Assembly (NCBI GenBank): GCA_019925095.2
Contig: CM034407.1
Coordinates: 16,374,710 to 16,438,709 of the forward strand
Direction: 5' to 3'
Source: Dendrolimus kikuchii
Lineage: Eukaryota; Arthropoda; Insecta; Lepidoptera; Lasiocampidae
DNA: 64,000 nt
Part shown: positions 9,432 to 20,650 of the stretch, piece after piece
Numbering within the stretch: the first letter of the stretch is position 1
Layout: the number at the start of each line of letters is the position of its first letter
Notes under the pieces: generated by a model
Told to the model about the DNA's origin: nothing
The model's database searches: none
Seen by the model: only the letters and a program-made list of their open reading frames with translations
Made by a program: the position numbers and the translations under genes

Positions 9432-9920
9432 CTAGGATATGCAAGTCGCGGGCTTTCACACTTGACTCATATTTCACGTGAAATTCCCGGGACACGAAGT
9501 ACCGCAGCATTTAAAAAAGGATGTAAGATATCGTTTTAGTGAAAATGGCGTCGGAATAAGCTATTGTTTATCCACGTATACAACTATAAACCGCTACCGA
9601 GAAAATTAAGGCGGGATTCCCGGGACAAAAAATATTACACATTTTATTTCATAAAATTTGCTATCGATCAGCGAAAAAATCGCTTAGGAATTCGATTTTT
9701 TTTCATCTGGCCATTTTAAATCATTCCCAGAAAAAATCACGCGGGATTCTCAGGATAAAGAATAGCGCAGATTTTAAGTCTAAGGATTTACTGTCGATTA
9801 GCGAAAACCACATCGAAATCGGCCCAGTAGTTTTTACGTGAATCCCGAACAAACAGGCAACCCGGAAACAGACAAGAAATCTAAAAAAAAATGCATCGTG
9901 TTCTCCGTCGCTTGTATAGT
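9432..9920 (-). mobile_element. Helitron-like element with internal repeats
   Basis: It begins A|CTAGGATATGCAAGTCGCGG and carries CGAAATCGGCCCAGTAGTTTT towards the other end. A block with GCGGGATTC and TCGATYAGCGAAAA occurs at least twice about 130 bp apart. The far terminus is uncertain. Confidence 0.5.
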
Positions 9921-9972
9921 CTATTCCAGTTGTTTCTTTGTTAGATACGACATGTTTAGAATGTTATAATAT

Positions 9973-10518
9973 TGTTACGAGTTAGCGGGACTCGAATTAA
10001 AATGCTGTTAGACTTATTATAGAGTTTATTAGAACTATACAAACACGTATAACACAGGTACAAATATAACCGAACACAACAAATCCAAACGTAATGCAGA
10101 AGGTCGTAATTCCATAAAACGCGCAAAGTCCGTCACTATTAGATTCCCGAATGTACACACGTCACGCCCGTACCGTAGTTGTAGCTCAACTGACTCCCTC
10201 TCTCAATCAGGCCATCGTTTTATACTGCACAAATGTAAATGCGCCCGCCCGGCAATGTCGACATAATTTCCTAGAATTAGGTTGTACTTATAATGCGCAA
10301 CACTTGACTAATGATGCAGCCTGCAAGCGGCCGTCGACGAGAACAGTAGAACAATAGGCTGTTCTCCACAATAACTAGAAACGTATGCCAATAAATAATT
10401 AAACAAAAGAAGGCTATCATAAAAGGATTGCAATTAGTTCAAATGCCGACAGGTAATAAAATGTGCTTTTACAGATTTGTACGTGGAATTTGTCTTTGTC
10501 GGAGCCTAAGTTGTAACA
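9973..10518 (-). mobile_element. LTR-1 solo LTR
   Basis: A 546 bp relative of 3424-3906 in the opposite orientation, TGTTACGAG to TTGTAACA, with TTTATACTGC as the reversed TATA region. Flanks ATAT and ATAG differ by one base, so the target duplication is only possible. Confidence 0.75.
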
Positions 10519-10526
10519 ATAGATAA

Positions 10527-10700
10527 CTAGCGGTCTCGGCAGGCGTTATCCTGCCCTGAATAAATAAAGATCTAGAACCCAATTCTAGCGCCACCTACCA
10601 GGTCTAATTGTGAATCAAAGCCGTCCCGGGACCCATTCAAACACACATAAAATTTCATCAAAATCGTGTAACCCGATTCCAGCGGCAAGTATTTTTTTTC
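10527..10700 (-). mobile_element. Helitron-like fragment
   Basis: Opens CTAGCGGTCTCGGCAGGCG. It shares the AGCGCCACCTACC block of neighbouring copies, then passes into unrelated sequence. Confidence 0.55.
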
Positions 10701-10870
10701 TTCTGTGAAAGTGACGTTACTGCTTGGCAGTAACGGAAGACCAGCGTTGGTTGTTCGCAATCAGCATCTGCTGAGTTAGGGCCTGTTTAGAGTTAGTTAA
10801 CTTTTGACTTTTATTAAACTGCTCATGTATAATTTTAAATAACTCTAAATAATCATTTTTTTATTTTATT

Positions 10871-11045
10871 TTTTTATTGCAGGAGTTCAGCAGACAGGCA
10901 GACGTCCCACTTGATGGAAAGCGATTCCCATCGCCTGTGGACATTTGCAACACCAAAGGTGCTACAAATGCGCTGCTGCTCTCTTAAGGGAAACTGGAAC
11001 CTGGTCACTAATACCGGAACACAACGCAAGGTTGTTATGGCGACA
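10871..11045 (-). repeat. SINE-A copy, 5' part missing
   Basis: Tail and 3' half present; it breaks off after GGTTGTTATGGCGACA. Confidence 0.85.
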
Positions 11046-11111
11046 AACTTTCTTCTTTCTTTCTTTAGATTGATGGGTTACATTTTTATATAGCCTATAT
11101 TAATCAAGAAT

Positions 11112-11224
11112 ATTGTAGCATCGGAATGGTGAAAGAATTTTTTAAATCGGTCCAGTAGTTTTTGAGTTTATTCGTTATAAACATACAAAAATACAAATCT
11201 TTCCTCTTTATAATATAAGTATAG
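11112..11224 (-). mobile_element. Helitron 5' terminus fragment
   Basis: Reversed terminus CAAATCTTTCCTCTTTATAA followed by TATAAGTATAG, the known AAAGAGGAAAGATTTG end of lepidopteran Helitrons, preceded by AAATCGGTCCAGTAGTTT. Confidence 0.6.
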
Positions 11225-11800
11225 TTGTGGCAATGGGAGACAGCGAACTCCACGTAGTAGGTAGCTCCTTAATCACAACAAAAACCCGACAAACTCACGG
11301 AGAACCTAATTTCCCAATCAAGGCGAATTATGTTTCTTTTGAAATGAGAAAAAAATGTTTCAAATTAATGTATTCATTCGTATCCTTTGATTCTTCATTT
11401 TGAATATATGAATTATTCATTATACCCTTCACCTTACCTCGTTATCCCCTCAAGGTTTTCGGTTCTGTTCGAATTGTATTCTACCCGATTTTTATGCAAC
11501 ATCGTTATTAGGATTCCGTAGTCATTTTGGTAAATAGGCAGTTAGCCCAGCTCATGGAAAGTGGTTACCGTCGCCTAAGTTCCGGAAAGTATGTACCGCG
11601 GCACCGTGGTCATTAATTGATGTGCCTCGGAAAAATAAGGTTACGCTGCAATTTCAACTTTAGGTTTGTTGATTAATAATAAATATTGTTTCGATGATTA
11701 ATAAATGAATGTTGATTAATATTAATTAAAAAAATGATTTTTATTTGTGGTGTACCTCCAAAAATTTTCGTTTGCCTAGATTTTTAATTTTTTTCTTTAT
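11225..11800. other. Mostly unrecognised DNA
   Basis: Only a ~45 bp fragment resembling the LINE-P/SINE-A tail (AGCTCATGGAAAGTGGTTAC, near 11540-11578) was seen. Confidence 0.4.
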
Positions 11801-12107
11801 TCTTATTGCAGGAGTTTAGCAGACATGCAGACGGCACACTTGATGGAAAGCGGTTACCATCGCCTATGGACATTTGCAACACCAAAGGTGCTACAAATGA
11901 GCTGCTGTTCTCTTAAAGGAGACTGGAACCTGGTCACTAATGCCGGAACACAACAGAAGGTTGTTATGGCGGCATAATCTAGACCAGGGGTGGTCGCCAT
12001 CCAGTCGAGCAAATACTCTACCACCTGGCTGTGGGTTGTTTAGTCGCCTCTTACGACAGGCCGCCGGGCCGCAGGAAATTGTATTCTTTCTCCATTCCTG
12101 CACGGAT
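11801..12107 (-). repeat. SINE-A copy, long form
   Basis: Complete from the CACGGAT head to the ATTGCAGGAG tail. The long frame crossing it is SINE translation. Confidence 0.9.
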
Positions 12108-12475
12108 AGATGTAGGTACCTTGAACACAAAAAGTTTGCGGAACACTGGCCTAAGCATCGCATACGCGAATGCAACACCGGTGGCGAAGCTGACGCATTG
12201 TCAGCCTTTAGGATAAGACAAAGATAATGGAATACAGGGATCAGGTAGGAGGTGTGGGGGTTTAAGTGCGTGGTGCGTCGTTGATAGTTACCCCGTTGGA
12301 TAGCGACGTGCCACTGGCGAGATCCCACGGCACAACCGCCCGAGAGGGGAGTACAAAATAAGACGACGAGTTGTTGGACTCTTGCAGTATATTAATTTCT
12401 TTCTTCTTCCTAATTTAATTTAGACTATATATACAGAAACCTTATCGTTTACGTGATGTGCACACTAGTATTCTA
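12108..12475. other. Unrecognised, moderately GC-rich stretch
   Basis: No coding support and no second copy seen. Confidence 0.35.
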
Positions 12476-12479
12476 ATCA

Positions 12480-12672
12480 ATAAAGCTGTTCTGCCCTGAA
12501 GAAATAAAATTTAGAACCCGATTCCAGCGCCACCTACCGGGTCCAAATGTAAGCTATCCTATCTTTCAAGTCGGATCAAACTGCACACGGTGTGCAAATT
12601 TGATTAAAATCGGTCAAGTAGTTTAGGAGTCCATCGCGGACAAACAACGTGACATGTAATTTATACATATTA
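12480..12672 (-). mobile_element. Non-autonomous Helitron, 3' end lost
   Basis: It ends AATTTATACATATTAAGA, the reverse of TCTTAATATGTATAAATT. This is the intact version of the terminus that the mariner split at 24763-26250. Confidence 0.65.
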
Positions 12673-13002
12673 AGAGTTACACGTTTATGAGATTGGACAT
12701 TTTTGATGATTTAGACAAATGCCCAATCTTATTGATAGCTCTAACAGCGATATCATCTATCTGTGTTTACTTCAGCGTCACGTTCATGCATTGACCATAG
12801 TCTTTAACTGTGTTAAATTATATATCAATAAATTGGTGGATGAAACGTGACGCAACAGTAGGCATAGGATAGAGGGATGGGATTTGGGGTTGGAATAGGG
12901 GGATGGATAGGACTGGCAAGTGGGCCATCGGAACTCTCACTCATTGCATGAAACACGATTAGCCGTCAACCGTTTCAGGGCTACATTTAAATTTTATTTA
13001 TG
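12673..13002. other. Unrecognised stretch with small inverted repeats
   Basis: It contains a ~13 bp hairpin (near 12690-12732) and GCGTCACGTTCAT..ATGAAACGTGACGC (12775-12853). No gene is seen. Confidence 0.4.
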
Positions 13003-13005
13003 AAA

Positions 13006-13229
13006 CAGCTGTGATCGCAACTTCGTCCATGTGGATTTTTTTTTTGGGGAACCTTAAATAAAGTAGCCTAGATTACTCTTTATAACATCAGCTATCTGCC
13101 AGTGAAAGTTCCGTCAAAATCGGTCTAGCGGTTTCAGAGATTAGCCGAAACATCCATCGCCCCTGATTTCTTTTACATTTTTATTTTGACATTACAAACA
13201 GATACTTCAATTTTATTTTTCTGTATAGA
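13006..13229 (-). mobile_element. Non-autonomous Helitron
   Basis: CAGCTGTGATCGCAACTTCG at one end, CTGTATAGA at the other, with GTCAAAATCGGTCTAGCGGT inside. It abuts the next copy head to tail. Confidence 0.55.
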
Positions 13230-13515
13230 TTAGCAGGCCCGGCAGACGTTGTCCTGCTCTGAAAAATAAAAATTTAGGTCCTGATTGCACCGCTACCTAC
13301 TGGTTCCAACCGAGGATTTAACCCACTCAAAAAAACACAAAAAATCGTCAAAATCGTGGAACCCGATTCCAGCGCCACTTACCGGATGCAGTTATAAATC
13401 TAAACAACTCCCAAAGCCATCTGAACATACACAAAAAATTCATCAAAATCGGTCCAACCTTTTAGGAAGAGTTCAGTGACACACGAACTGAAGAATGTTA
13501 TATATATTGGCTTAT
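13230..13515 (-). mobile_element. Non-autonomous Helitron
   Basis: Begins TTAGCAGGCCCGGCAGACG, a mutated CTAG end. It repeats the CGCCACYTACCGG block and ends near an ATATATATT run. Confidence 0.55.
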
Positions 13516-13931
13516 AAATAAAGGTAAAAGTTTCTAATTTTTATTCAGACATATTTCTTAAGTAGATGTAATTAGGAATATGCAAAAAGGCTTGCATTCA
13601 AAATGAAGTCGATGCTATTGGAATATTTAAAGAGGTCGTATGCGACTTTGTAATGGTCGTTTCGGTAATGTCGTTGCGGGCTAGTAATGCGCTTTTGATG
13701 CCCATATTAAATGCACACAGGCCGTAATGATTTTGTAACCTCGTTACTGTATGCTCTACAGTACCTATGTTTTAAATATACTGTATCAAATAATTTGTAA
13801 GAAAGAGGGTAGGGTAATCTAGCGATGAAAATATTTTATGCTTAGACTTGCTGGACTTTGGAGTTTTTCATTCCTTTTTAGCCGATCCCTTGTCTGTAAA
13901 AACAAAGTTAGTGTTAGACTTTATTGTTAAA
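13516..13931. other. No gene or shared repeat recognised
   Basis: Unannotated, AT-rich. Confidence 0.4.
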
Positions 13932-13991
13932 AGCATAGAATAATAGTGATTTTGCATGTTCATGCATGCAAAAACACTATTATTTTATGCT
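13932..13991. repeat. 60 bp near-perfect hairpin
   Basis: Arms 13932-13958 and 13965-13991 are 27 bp inverted copies with two mismatches around a six-base loop. It could be a miniature inverted-repeat element or a hairpin RNA; expression cannot be judged from sequence. Confidence 0.8.
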
Positions 13992-15100
13992 TGTCTATTT
14001 ATTATGATTTTATGTGCATGTAAGGTTTTGTAATTTTTCTTTTTACGTACATGTAAAAAAAAAATCACTCACGTACTCACGGACTGATATGGACGCTAGT
14101 CCAAATGTCCTTAAAAAAAAAAAAAAAAAATTTGAATGGCGTCACCGGTGTTGGTATCGCCAAGTAACCTTCTTTCGGCATATACAAACTTTTCTTTATT
14201 ATTTAAATTCTTCCTTTAAATCTGACGGCGCGTGCCTGTTTCGCACGTCACGTCAATCATTCATTGTCATATCATAAAATAAAATAAATTAAATCGCTCC
14301 GCAAATGTAAATATATATATAAAATAACATAATATAACATAACATATATAGCGCCCGCAACATATTGTAAATTAAAATTAATATCTACATGAAATAATTA
14401 CTACATGGACAATATAAAGGCTAAACTTTTATAGAGAGTGTCATCAGATTAATGGAAATTAAGTTTAGGGGTATACATACGCCTTAGATATAGACACTAG
14501 ACCTGTTTTTTGGGCTAGGAAACAAGTTTTTAGGGTCCACCAACAAGTTTTGAATGAATAATGGGAATAATAAAAATACATTTGATAAACAAGGTTATGT
14601 CACTTTTGTTGGAAAAAAGTTATGATTTGTGTTTAGGATTACATTTACACCTGATATATAAACACAAACTGTTTTTTAATTTAGTAAACAAGTTTTTAAT
14701 TAGTTATTATAATTTTAAAGTTCATAATAATAAATTCCAGTACTGTCACTTTTTTTTACTTTCCGACGACAATAGGCATAAGAAAGAAAAAAATGTTAAC
14801 TATTCGATATGTCAATAATATCGATTTCTAAATATGAAAATCATTGGATACTACAATAAAATCGATTTTTAAATACTAAAATTGTTTTTTTTATTATATA
14901 TTGTGTGTTTGAATTAGTAGTATTTTCTAAACAATTTATTTTTATTAAAAAATCGATGTATAATTTGACATAGTCTATTTGCCGCCTTTTTTATTCCATT
15001 TTAGATTTGAGTTAGGGATATCCTTACAGTTTTTTTATAGCCACTAAGGTTGTGAGGGGTGATCGAAACGGTGAGTTGGTTAGGTTGGGTTAGTCTTAGA
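13992..15100. other. AT-rich stretch, nothing recognised
   Basis: It has long A and T runs and short open frames with no family resemblance (14014-14277, 14561-14818). Confidence 0.4.
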
Positions 15101-15280
15101 CCAAAGCGCACGAGCCGAGCGAGCGAAGCGAGCGTGCCGCGGTAGCGGCCGGCGAGTTCCAGAACCGACTGGCCACCATTTATTTATTGATAACTATTTA
15201 AATGATTACAAATCGGTTGTGACATTTGCTGACCACTGTCATGCCACACTCGCTTTGCTCGCTCGGTTTGTGGGCTTTAG
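15101..15280. repeat. Inverted repeat with GAGCGAGC-rich arms
   Basis: Arms of about 36 bp (15101-15136 and 15245-15280) are reverse complements with roughly seven mismatches, separated by ~108 bp. The arms are GC-rich in AT-rich DNA. Confidence 0.65.
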
Positions 15281-16121
15281 TTTGCGTTTTTAGACTGTTT
15301 TAAATGTTTTTTACATTGACCACTTATTATCTTCTGTATTTCTCGTCTTTATAAATAAGAAATAACTACACCATTTTGAAAAATATTAGTCATGTTTACA
15401 AAAAAATCATATCTCAAAAACTACATGTCTCCTAGACTTGGGGGTTGCAGAAGGGAGAAGTAATCCTCCCCTCCTCCCCCCTCCGCCCCCCCACAACTTA
15501 AAATTCAGTGACCACTATTGTAAAGTTTAACCAATATAAATAACAAATAACATATAATATACTCGCATCACCTTATAAATAAATACATAAAATAAACAAC
15601 ACTCCTAAGTTTAAGCATACAAGTGCAAAGGTAGAGAGTGAAGTATACTGAGAAGAGGAGCAGTTGTGTTTCATGTCCATTTATCAGGTGAGTGCGTGCT
15701 TATTCTCCGATTCCTATTCAAAATTGTCCCAATCTTCTATTTTCTCACTTTGACACAGTTCGCTTAACGCTAAACCCAGCGCCGCCGCACCGGGTGTGGT
15801 GGCGGTGCGCTCGACTATAATGGTGGGGCTACATTACCGGGCTATGGCGAATATTCACGTTGTAAGTGTGACCGGGTAGATCGTTGCATAGCGCAGTTAT
15901 CGGGTGATGACGAATGCTTATCGGGGCACTGTGGGTAAACTGGCGCACATCAAAGGGTTTTGTCGCGACAATATTCGCTTGCATGTTCTTCACCTGCGTC
16001 ACTTCAGTGCAGTCCAGACTTTGAAGCGGGATGGATGTGTTTTGATTTTTTTGTACAGTATGGACTGATATTGTAACAAACATTGATTCATTGATATGCA
16101 CCTACCTTCATTGTCAATACT
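15281..16121. other. No gene recognised
   Basis: It has a C-rich tract near 15465-15492 and a GC-rich patch near 15775-15830. No second copy seen. Confidence 0.4.
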
Positions 16122-16358
16122 GGCAGGTGATAGAACATTTGCCCGACTGGATGGCTACCACCCTTGGTCTAAAGTATGTCGCCATAACAACCTTGTGTTG
16201 TGTTCCGGCATTAGTGACCAGGTTCCATTCTCCCTTAAGAGAGCAGCAGCGCATTTGTAGCATCTTTGGTGTTGCAAATGCCTATAGGCGATGGTAACCG
16301 CTATCCATCAAGTGGGTCGTCTGCCTGGCTGCTGAACTCCTGCAATATAAAAAAAAAA
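16122..16358 (+). repeat. SINE-A copy, short 5' form
   Basis: Starts GGCAGGTGATAG at the alternative 5' boundary and ends in a poly(A) run. Confidence 0.85.
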
Positions 16359-16489
16359 CACCACCCGACACGAATCTACGTCCGCTAATGTAACGGACCA
16401 TAAGGGAGGGACATCGCAACGGTATCGTAGTCGAATGTCGATATTCTCACTTATAGTTTGACTTCCGAACGAGACAGACGTTTAAGAAA

Positions 16490-16562
16490 AAAACCAGCAA
16501 AAAAAGTTCGCAGCATTTCGTTTGTTTCTCTCTCCCTAAGTTGGCATACAGTTTGTAGGTTT
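16490..16562 (+). repeat. ~70 bp dispersed repeat, copy 1
   Basis: GCAGCATTTCGTTTGTTTCT and CCCTAAGTTGGCATAC recur almost unchanged at 18894-18963. The class is unknown; a piece of an LTR is possible. Confidence 0.7.
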
Positions 16563-16773
16563 AAGAAAAAAATTCGGGTCGTTTTGGTATCACGCCATAA
16601 GGAAGGGTTGCACTGAAAATGCAGTGTACAAATTCTCGAAATTTGCTTTTATTTTTATTCAAATGTTTTCTTCTTTCTATCTTGACCAATTGAACTACAA
16701 CTCTTCTTTGCAGTGCACGGTCTTCCCAACTGTCACTTGAGGTATCAGCTATGCTTATACAAAAACAATTGAA

Positions 16774-17031
16774 TATACATACATACATACATAACTTCAC
16801 GCCAGTTCTCTTGCGGGGTAGGCACGTACAACAGAGCGCCATTCAGGCTTGTTCTAACACACCTACCTCACTCGCTTCTTTGACATTCATAGCTCTTGTC
16901 ATGCACGCTCGTCTGTTCTTAAGGCTCCTGACATCATCTTCTGCGAGTATACGATCAATTTGATCGTGGAAGGTGTGTCGTGGCCTTCCACGACTTCTGC
17001 ATCCATCCACTTTTGCATATTGTATATCTAT
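16774..17031 (-). pseudogene. RTE-1 LINE 3' fragment
   Basis: The minus frame includes VDGCRSRGRPRHTFHDQIDR and the family C-terminus, broken by a small indel near 16862. The (TATG)n tail is present. A 9 bp target duplication, ACAATTGAA, lies at 16765-16773 and 17032-17040. Confidence 0.85.
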
Positions 17032-17040
17032 ACAATTGAA

Positions 17041-17372
17041 CAAAGACGCTAAATGCCTAAAGCTGTCTTATACTCAGAGCATGGATCTACTACGATTAAC
17101 GTCGGAACTAGTTTGAAAAATAAAAGTGAGTTGCAGTAGTAATGTTATTCGATAGTACTTCAGGCATTAATAGGAAATAATTGCCATTCCACAGCGACTA
17201 ATGAATGAAGTTATAGTTTATTCTAGGTTCACATACAGTTGTTGAACAAGTATGGACTTTGGAATTATTGGAGTCGATAACTAGTTATTAATTTATTATA
17301 GCATGGTATTTATCTATTTTATATGTTGCTTTCTGTACAATATTGGTGACTGGGGTTTTCTGGATTCTTCAA
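17041..17372. other. No gene or shared repeat recognised
   Basis: AT-rich flank. Confidence 0.4.
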
Positions 17373-17373
17373 A

Positions 17374-17621
17374 TCTATACTAATATATAAAGCTGAAGAG
17401 TTTGTTTGTTTGAACGCGCTAATCTCAGGAACTACTGGTCTGATTTGAAAAATTATTTTAGTGTTAGATAGCCCATTTATCGAGGACGGCTATAGGCTAT
17501 ATATCATCACGCTAAAACCAATAAGAGCGGAGCACCAATGAAGAATGTATCAAAATCGGGGGGGTTTTAACCTACTTTTTTTTTAATATTTCACGCAGAC
17601 GAAGTCGTGGGCGACAGCTAG
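17374..17621 (+). mobile_element. Complete non-autonomous Helitron, 248 bp
   Basis: Begins TCTATACTAATATATAAAGC after an A and ends GGGCGACAGCTAG before a T, the exact A|TC...CTAG|T arrangement of Helitrons. No coding capacity. Relatives lie at 29954-30123 and 55495-55820. Confidence 0.85.
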
Positions 17622-17885
17622 TTATACATTCATGTCCATCTTAAGTTCTTTTAATTATGTACCATTAGCAAACTTATTAACAACATGCGGCTAGACAAAG
17701 TATGGCGAACACACAGAGAGAGATCATAGAGCTACAATGTTACCAGTATACTACTGAATATAAAGTTGCCATTTCTGGAAGTAAATAACTTGAACTTTCA
17801 TGTATTGTGGATGGTTTTTAGGGCCCCCATCCCACGGCCGCCCAGTTCTGCGGGAACGGTTTTTCATTGGAACACACAGTTACAT
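17622..17885. other. No gene recognised
   Basis: Unannotated flank of SINE-A. Confidence 0.35.
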
Positions 17886-18131
17886 TTTTTTTATTACATG
17901 AGCTCGGCAGACAGGCAGACGGCCCACCTGATGACAAGCGGTTAGCGTCGCCTATGGACTTTGTAACACCAATGTGTTGCCGCTCTCTAAAGGGACACAA
18001 ATAAACGTTGTTATGGCGGCATAGTCTAGACTAGGAGTGGTAGGCCATTCGGACAGGCAAATACCCTACCACCTAGCTGTAGGTTTTGCATTTCGCAGAA
18101 AATTGTATTCATTCTCCGTTCCTACACGGAT
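17886..18131 (-). repeat. SINE-A copy with internal deletions
   Basis: Both ends are recognisable (TGAGCTCGGCAGACAGG, and CCTACACGGAT), but pieces of the core are missing and the sequence is more diverged than most copies. Confidence 0.75.
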
Positions 18132-18589
18132 AAGATTTTTTTTAAAAATTTTTTATTAAAAAAAAAAAACAAATTAAGTTCCATAAAGAAATGTTCAAAC
18201 TTACATTATCTCAATATGCATAAGACCGTAAAAGTCAAGAATTACTAGATACATTTACTACATCTAGTTATGTAGCTAGTGTTAATTGTATTTGTTCCAA
18301 GTAGTGCCATCTATTATTGTACAGGTAAATTAGCTTCGTGACGTTTTTGCGTTTGTAGTAGTGTACTGTCGGCACATAAGTAAATAAACTATAATTTTTT
18401 ATATATTTTATAGGCAGGTTTTTAATATAAAATATATATATATATATTTAAACGATATTAAAATAATGAATATTAATCTTAAACATAATTTAATATACTA
18501 TCAAGGAAATTTAAATTTCAAGTTTAGAAATCCTGTAAACATAATACAAATACCACTTACAAATGCAAAAACGCCTTGAAGCTAATATA

Positions 18590-18760
18590 TTTGTATTATT
18601 GTAATATTTACGGGTAGTGGTTTAGTTTTACTAATCGGATGAAGGAGCGGGCGTAGTGATGATAAATCATTCTTATTTCGACTTTGGTCGGGTGCACATG
18701 TCATAGTAGCTCTCTAGTGTGCCTAATTATTGTACGAGAATCACAACTGTACTTTTAATC
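18590..18760 (+). repeat. Dispersed repeat shared in inverse with 57570-57740
   Basis: Shared blocks include CTAATTATTGTACGAGAA, GCACATGTCATAG and GGTCGG. Downstream, TATAAAACC (near 18820) and AATAAA (near 18886) would fit an LTR, but this is not demonstrated. Confidence 0.5.
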
Positions 18761-18893
18761 CGCATTCTTCGTCCAGATTTCAAATAAGATAGTTCTCAGA
18801 CTTCTAGATGTTTCGTTGTATAAAACCCGCACTAACACTAGATACATTTGTATTCACCTTGATCTCATTGTGTATTAAAGAAAAATAAACACA

Positions 18894-18963
18894 AAACCAG
18901 CCAAAAAAGTGCGCAGCATTTCGTTTGTTTCTCTCTCCCTAAGTTGGCATACTGTTTGTAGGC
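18894..18963 (+). repeat. ~70 bp dispersed repeat, copy 2
   Basis: Partner of 16490-16562. Confidence 0.7.
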
Positions 18964-19752
18964 TAATTGTGATTAACGGCCCACTCTAAGGCGCCTTTGA
19001 ATTACAATCTACCTTATTTATGTTCTAATTTACTGCTTTATTTCGTATGGTCTTTTTCTTTTCTCATTATGTACCTACTTTCTATTCTGGCTTTTGTTTT
19101 TTGTTAACAATTATTTTGTTAGCTTTATCTGTTTTAATATCTACTTTGTCTATCTCGAGGACTTTTAGATTTGTACATATACAAATACAAAATATCTTTT
19201 ATTAAGCTTTTAAAAAAAAAACGAAGTACAAAAGACAAGAATAAATATATATTTTAGAGGTTGAAAACGTTATACAAACTGTTAAGTTGTTTCTGTCTCT
19301 CAAACTAGGTATAATGTGTACTGTTGTAATATGGGTCAATCAGAGGTACCTCACACAAATTGCCAGTGTTAAAATTATTGATTTGTATGTAGTGTGGTCA
19401 TGTTCATGTACATATATATTAATATGTTTGCGTGTCTATTTGGGTGTGTGTGTGTCTGTAGAGAAGTAAAGAAGAAAGTAGGATGAAAGTTTAATAGTTG
19501 TAGGTTTATTAAGTTACTTAACAAGCAATTCCGTGGCATCATAGTTAAGCAAGATTAAAAATATATAGACCTTGTTTTTTACTTTATATATGGTGAGTGG
19601 ATAAATTAAATATAATACCTATATATAGAAGTATATATATATCGTCGGCGTTAGACGTTGTAACTACATTTTATAATGTCATTATTTTTTTCGAAAATTG
19701 GTACATTTTACATGTATAGATATATCTATTGTCATGCCGCCATTGGAAATGG
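18964..19752. other. No gene recognised
   Basis: AT-rich, including a short TG run near 19445. The frame at 19287-19469 has no support. Confidence 0.4.
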
Positions 19753-20135
19753 TTACATATTTGCGGCATTTGGGGTGTAAACTCTGGGTCCGTGAGGTCC
19801 TGACGCCTTAAAGGTCTACCGTGACGTCGCCAAACGTCTGGTAGACGTCGCACGTGACCCGAAGGCTGACATCTATTTTACTCAAAGATTAAGCGTTGCT
19901 ATACAACGTGGTAACGCCGCCAGCCTTTTGGGAACGTTCCGGGTAACTGACAGTGGTTTGGGACTATTAACTTATCTTTAGCGGTTTTTCCCTTTTTTAT
20001 TTTATTTTTAAGTTTATATTTATAAGTTAATTTATTTTTAGTATTTAATTATATGTTTTAAGTTAGTTTTAGTTTGATATTATTTGATTTCAGGTGAGAT
20101 TATAATGCAAAGTTATTTTGAATAAAAAAAAAATA
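19753..20135 (+). pseudogene. LINE-T protein tail with 3' UTR and poly(A)
   Basis: The frame reads TLGP-GPDALKVYRDVAKRL, then QRLSVAIQRGNAASLLGT and a stop, with two earlier in-frame stops. It is followed by ~150 bp of AT-rich 3' UTR, AATAAA and an A-run. Seven other copies (24262, 33513, 37735, 42192, 45255, 47795, 63520) keep the same peptide while their DNA has drifted, so it was selected protein. The parent LINE clade is not identified. Confidence 0.65.
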
Positions 20136-20609
20136 TATATAAGTAATTTGTGTCATTTCCAAAGGTCTCCTTATTTAATGATTTCCCATCGGATCTATCC
20201 TCGTTGCTCCAAATATCTGTATCAGCGTTCTTATTTTTGCTATATAGACTTTTTGGTCTATTATTTTATTGGTCTTACAAAAAAGCTTAAATGCGAGCAA
20301 ACATTTATCGGAAATAATCCAGGCGATTGGTGGAATCAACTAAGCTATTGGGCCCGCGGGTCGAATTTCCGCGGACATAAATCACTGGCGCATAGCACTA
20401 AATTGCCACTAAATCCCATAAAGGTGGGTTTGGGGAAATAAAAATGTTGAGATAGTCCCGAAACTATTACCACGTGATGTATTGGTGCCGAGATATCGGG
20501 AGAGTGCTGTCAATAGCGGTCCATTCAGCGTCTTTGATTAAATAAAATGTGTGTAAGTGATGTAAGGATTTTTTTGTTTATATATTGAAACTTATAATTA
20601 TTTGCCTCT
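20136..20609. other. No gene recognised
   Basis: The open frame at 20118-20441 shows no family features. Confidence 0.35.
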
Positions 20610-20650
20610 GTTCCTATTTTTGATATAAGAATAATATCAAAAATAGGAAC
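20610..20650. repeat. Perfect 17 bp inverted repeat at a LINE 5' junction
   Basis: Arms 20610-20626 and 20634-20650 are exact reverse complements around seven bases. The LINE-P fragment starts at the next base. Confidence 0.8.
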
